A DNA stretch of 64,000 bases, taken from positions 320,845 through 384,844 of the forward strand of contig NZ_LSNE01000007.1 of the NCBI RefSeq assembly GCF_001565895.1, given 5' to 3'. The DNA comes from Paraglaciecola hydrolytica. GTDB lineage: Bacteria; Pseudomonadota; Gammaproteobacteria; Enterobacterales; Alteromonadaceae. The notes beneath the pieces were generated by a model, which was given only the letters and a program-made list of their open reading frames with translations, was not told where the DNA came from and did no database searches. Within the stretch, counting starts at the first letter, position 1. Each line of letters opens with the position of its first letter. The translations under genes and the position numbers were made by a program. Shown here piece by piece: positions 63,178-64,000 of the stretch.

Positions 63178-63510
63178 TTAGGGACGTATACCCACACAAT
63201 CAATAGGGAAGGGGTATTGGCCAGCACCTTGTAAAAAATCAACACAGGTTGCTAACTCACCTCGCAGATAACTATCGTGTAACAGACTATGCTGGGGCCA
63301 AAAATGGATTTGATGCATTAAATGCCAAAATACTTTTTCGTTTTTACCGTAGGGAAGTTGTTTGCCGTGTTCAATCTGTGCCCACTCTTCCATGGTATCC
63401 CAAAAAAACAAATCGAGTTCTGAGTAGTTTATTTGCTGGGCAAGATAAGCTTGCACATAAAATGCGAGTTGCTTAGCTTTTTTATCAACAAATTTTTCGA
63501 CAGTAGGCAC
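63178..63510 (-). CDS. Small hypothetical protein
   Basis: 110 residues, soluble, rich in aromatic residues and His (FFWDTMEEWAQIEHG, FWHLMHQIHFWPQHSLLHD). A start MPTVEKFVDKKAKQLAFYVQAYL forms an amphipathic helix. No family recognised. The stop lies 13 bases from that of the convergent AmpG-like gene. Coding status rests on length and good composition, not on motifs. Confidence 0.6.
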   Translation of the reverse strand: MPTVEKFVDKKAKQLAFYVQAYLAQQINYSELDLFFWDTMEEWAQIEHGKQLPYGKNEKVFWHLMHQIHFWPQHSLLHDSYLRGELATCVDFLQGAGQYPFPIDCVGIRP

Positions 63511-63642
63511 GATTCTTGGAGTTCTACATCAGAATTGAAACTGCCCTAATTATAGTTCCAATTTTTTTATTTTTCTGCAAAACTATTGGTAGAATAAAAT
63601 ATATTTATCCTATCCGGTTTATGTAATTTATTATATTGCGGA

Positions 63643-64000
63643 TTACCAACCCATATGACTGAGCCAGCCATAAATTTCTTTACTCACATAAGTGGCAGGT
63701 TGTTGAACTAAACCTACACCAACAATTTCCCTCTGCCGATACTGCAGTTTTAAAGCTCGAATAGCAGCCACTTTACGTGCCTTAATGCTCGCTTGGCTCC
63801 AGCTATTATCCCACTTACTGTAAATATCGAGCACCGGCATTGGCGTGTTTGCCAGAAAACTCGCAAGTTGATTGTTAAATTTGCGGTCTGGCCAATAGGG
63901 GCTGATAACCACAAAGGCATCGGGGCTTGCGAGTTTTTGTTCGGCATAAAGTTGCGCAAGAGTAGCGGCGCTGGTGCCTTGCGCTATCACTAATACAAAA
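63643..64000 (-). CDS. DUF3530-like alpha/beta hydrolase, 5' end cut by window
   Basis: C-terminal part of a hydrolase-fold protein; the frame stays open to base 64000, so the GTG at 63990 is internal. The visible segment starts with a beta strand and elbow VLVIAQGTSAATLAQLY (GxSxA), then VVISPYWPDR, MPVLDIYSKWDNSW (acid region) and IYGWLSHMGW at the end, where the His is the likely triad member. This fits DUF3530 proteins. Signal peptide and first half are outside. Confidence 0.75.
   Translation of the reverse strand, partial: FVLVIAQGTSAATLAQLYAEQKLASPDAFVVISPYWPDRKFNNQLASFLANTPMPVLDIYSKWDNSWSQASIKARKVAAIRALKLQYRQREIVGVGLVQQPATYVSKEIYGWLSHMGW

Overview
The window is one continuous stretch of a gammaproteobacterial chromosome. 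Gene content points to a marine member of the Alteromonadales, probably an Alteromonadaceae relative of Glaciecola or Paraglaciecola. The clues are the block mutH / rppH-ptsP / lgt-thyA, the opgGH pair, a carboxy(nor)spermidine polyamine route, aceK, c-di-GMP and histidine-kinase genes, and a moderately AT-rich base composition. Genus is inferred, not shown. No rRNA, tRNA, CRISPR, transposase or integrase was found. Both ends of the window cut a gene.

Layout. 1-4349: envelope lipid genes: an LTA-synthase-like phosphoglycerol transferase facing a PAP2 phosphatase / Omp85 protein / dgkA operon, with two heptamer tandem repeats between them. 4595-6612: DUF1993 protein, secreted esterase, yajD. 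6613-9714: an AT-rich insert with a membrane regulator of unusual design and a large modular lipoprotein, ended by a decayed second copy of the yajD 3' end. 9936-17159: a lipoprotein, then an ABC ATPase plus permease/M1-peptidase fusion, divergent from a LytS/LytTR-type two-component system. 17375-24974: small membrane and secreted proteins, a DUF2145 pair beside an XRE regulator, a RimK-like ligase with a GNAT/C39 protein, an HdfR-like regulator and a thioredoxin-fold lipoprotein. 24992-30029: fumC and opgGH. 30637-33494: EthD-like protein and polyamine genes.

33918-42649: a compact sugar and glycan cassette in two convergent operons: C-methyltransferase, two SDR enzymes, RmlC-like epimerase, PIG-L deacetylase, glucose-1-phosphate cytidylyltransferase, a DUF4910 peptidase-like protein and two GT2 glycosyltransferases. 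42639-45313: an NAD salvage operon (Kelch lipoprotein, PnuC, NMN adenylyltransferase, ribosylnicotinamide kinase) in which the usual NadR fusion is split. 45404-53556: ACC-deaminase-like PLP enzyme, ZIP transporter, hybrid kinase, MAPEG protein, aceK, alpha/beta hydrolase, mutH. 53543-63164: lysoplasmalogenase-like protein, rppH-ptsP-TSUP-lgt-thyA, a CheC-type response regulator with a diguanylate cyclase, and an AmpG-like transporter. 63178-64000: a small unknown protein and a truncated hydrolase.

The items most worth follow-up are the wHTH-TM-receiver protein and the yajD-flanked insert that carries it, a candidate LytTR operator in front of the ABC/M1 peptidase system, the RimK plus GNAT/C39 pair, leader and intergenic terminators in the polyamine operon, the split NadR operon, and the glycan cassette. 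Start sites, domain limits and operators were judged by eye.
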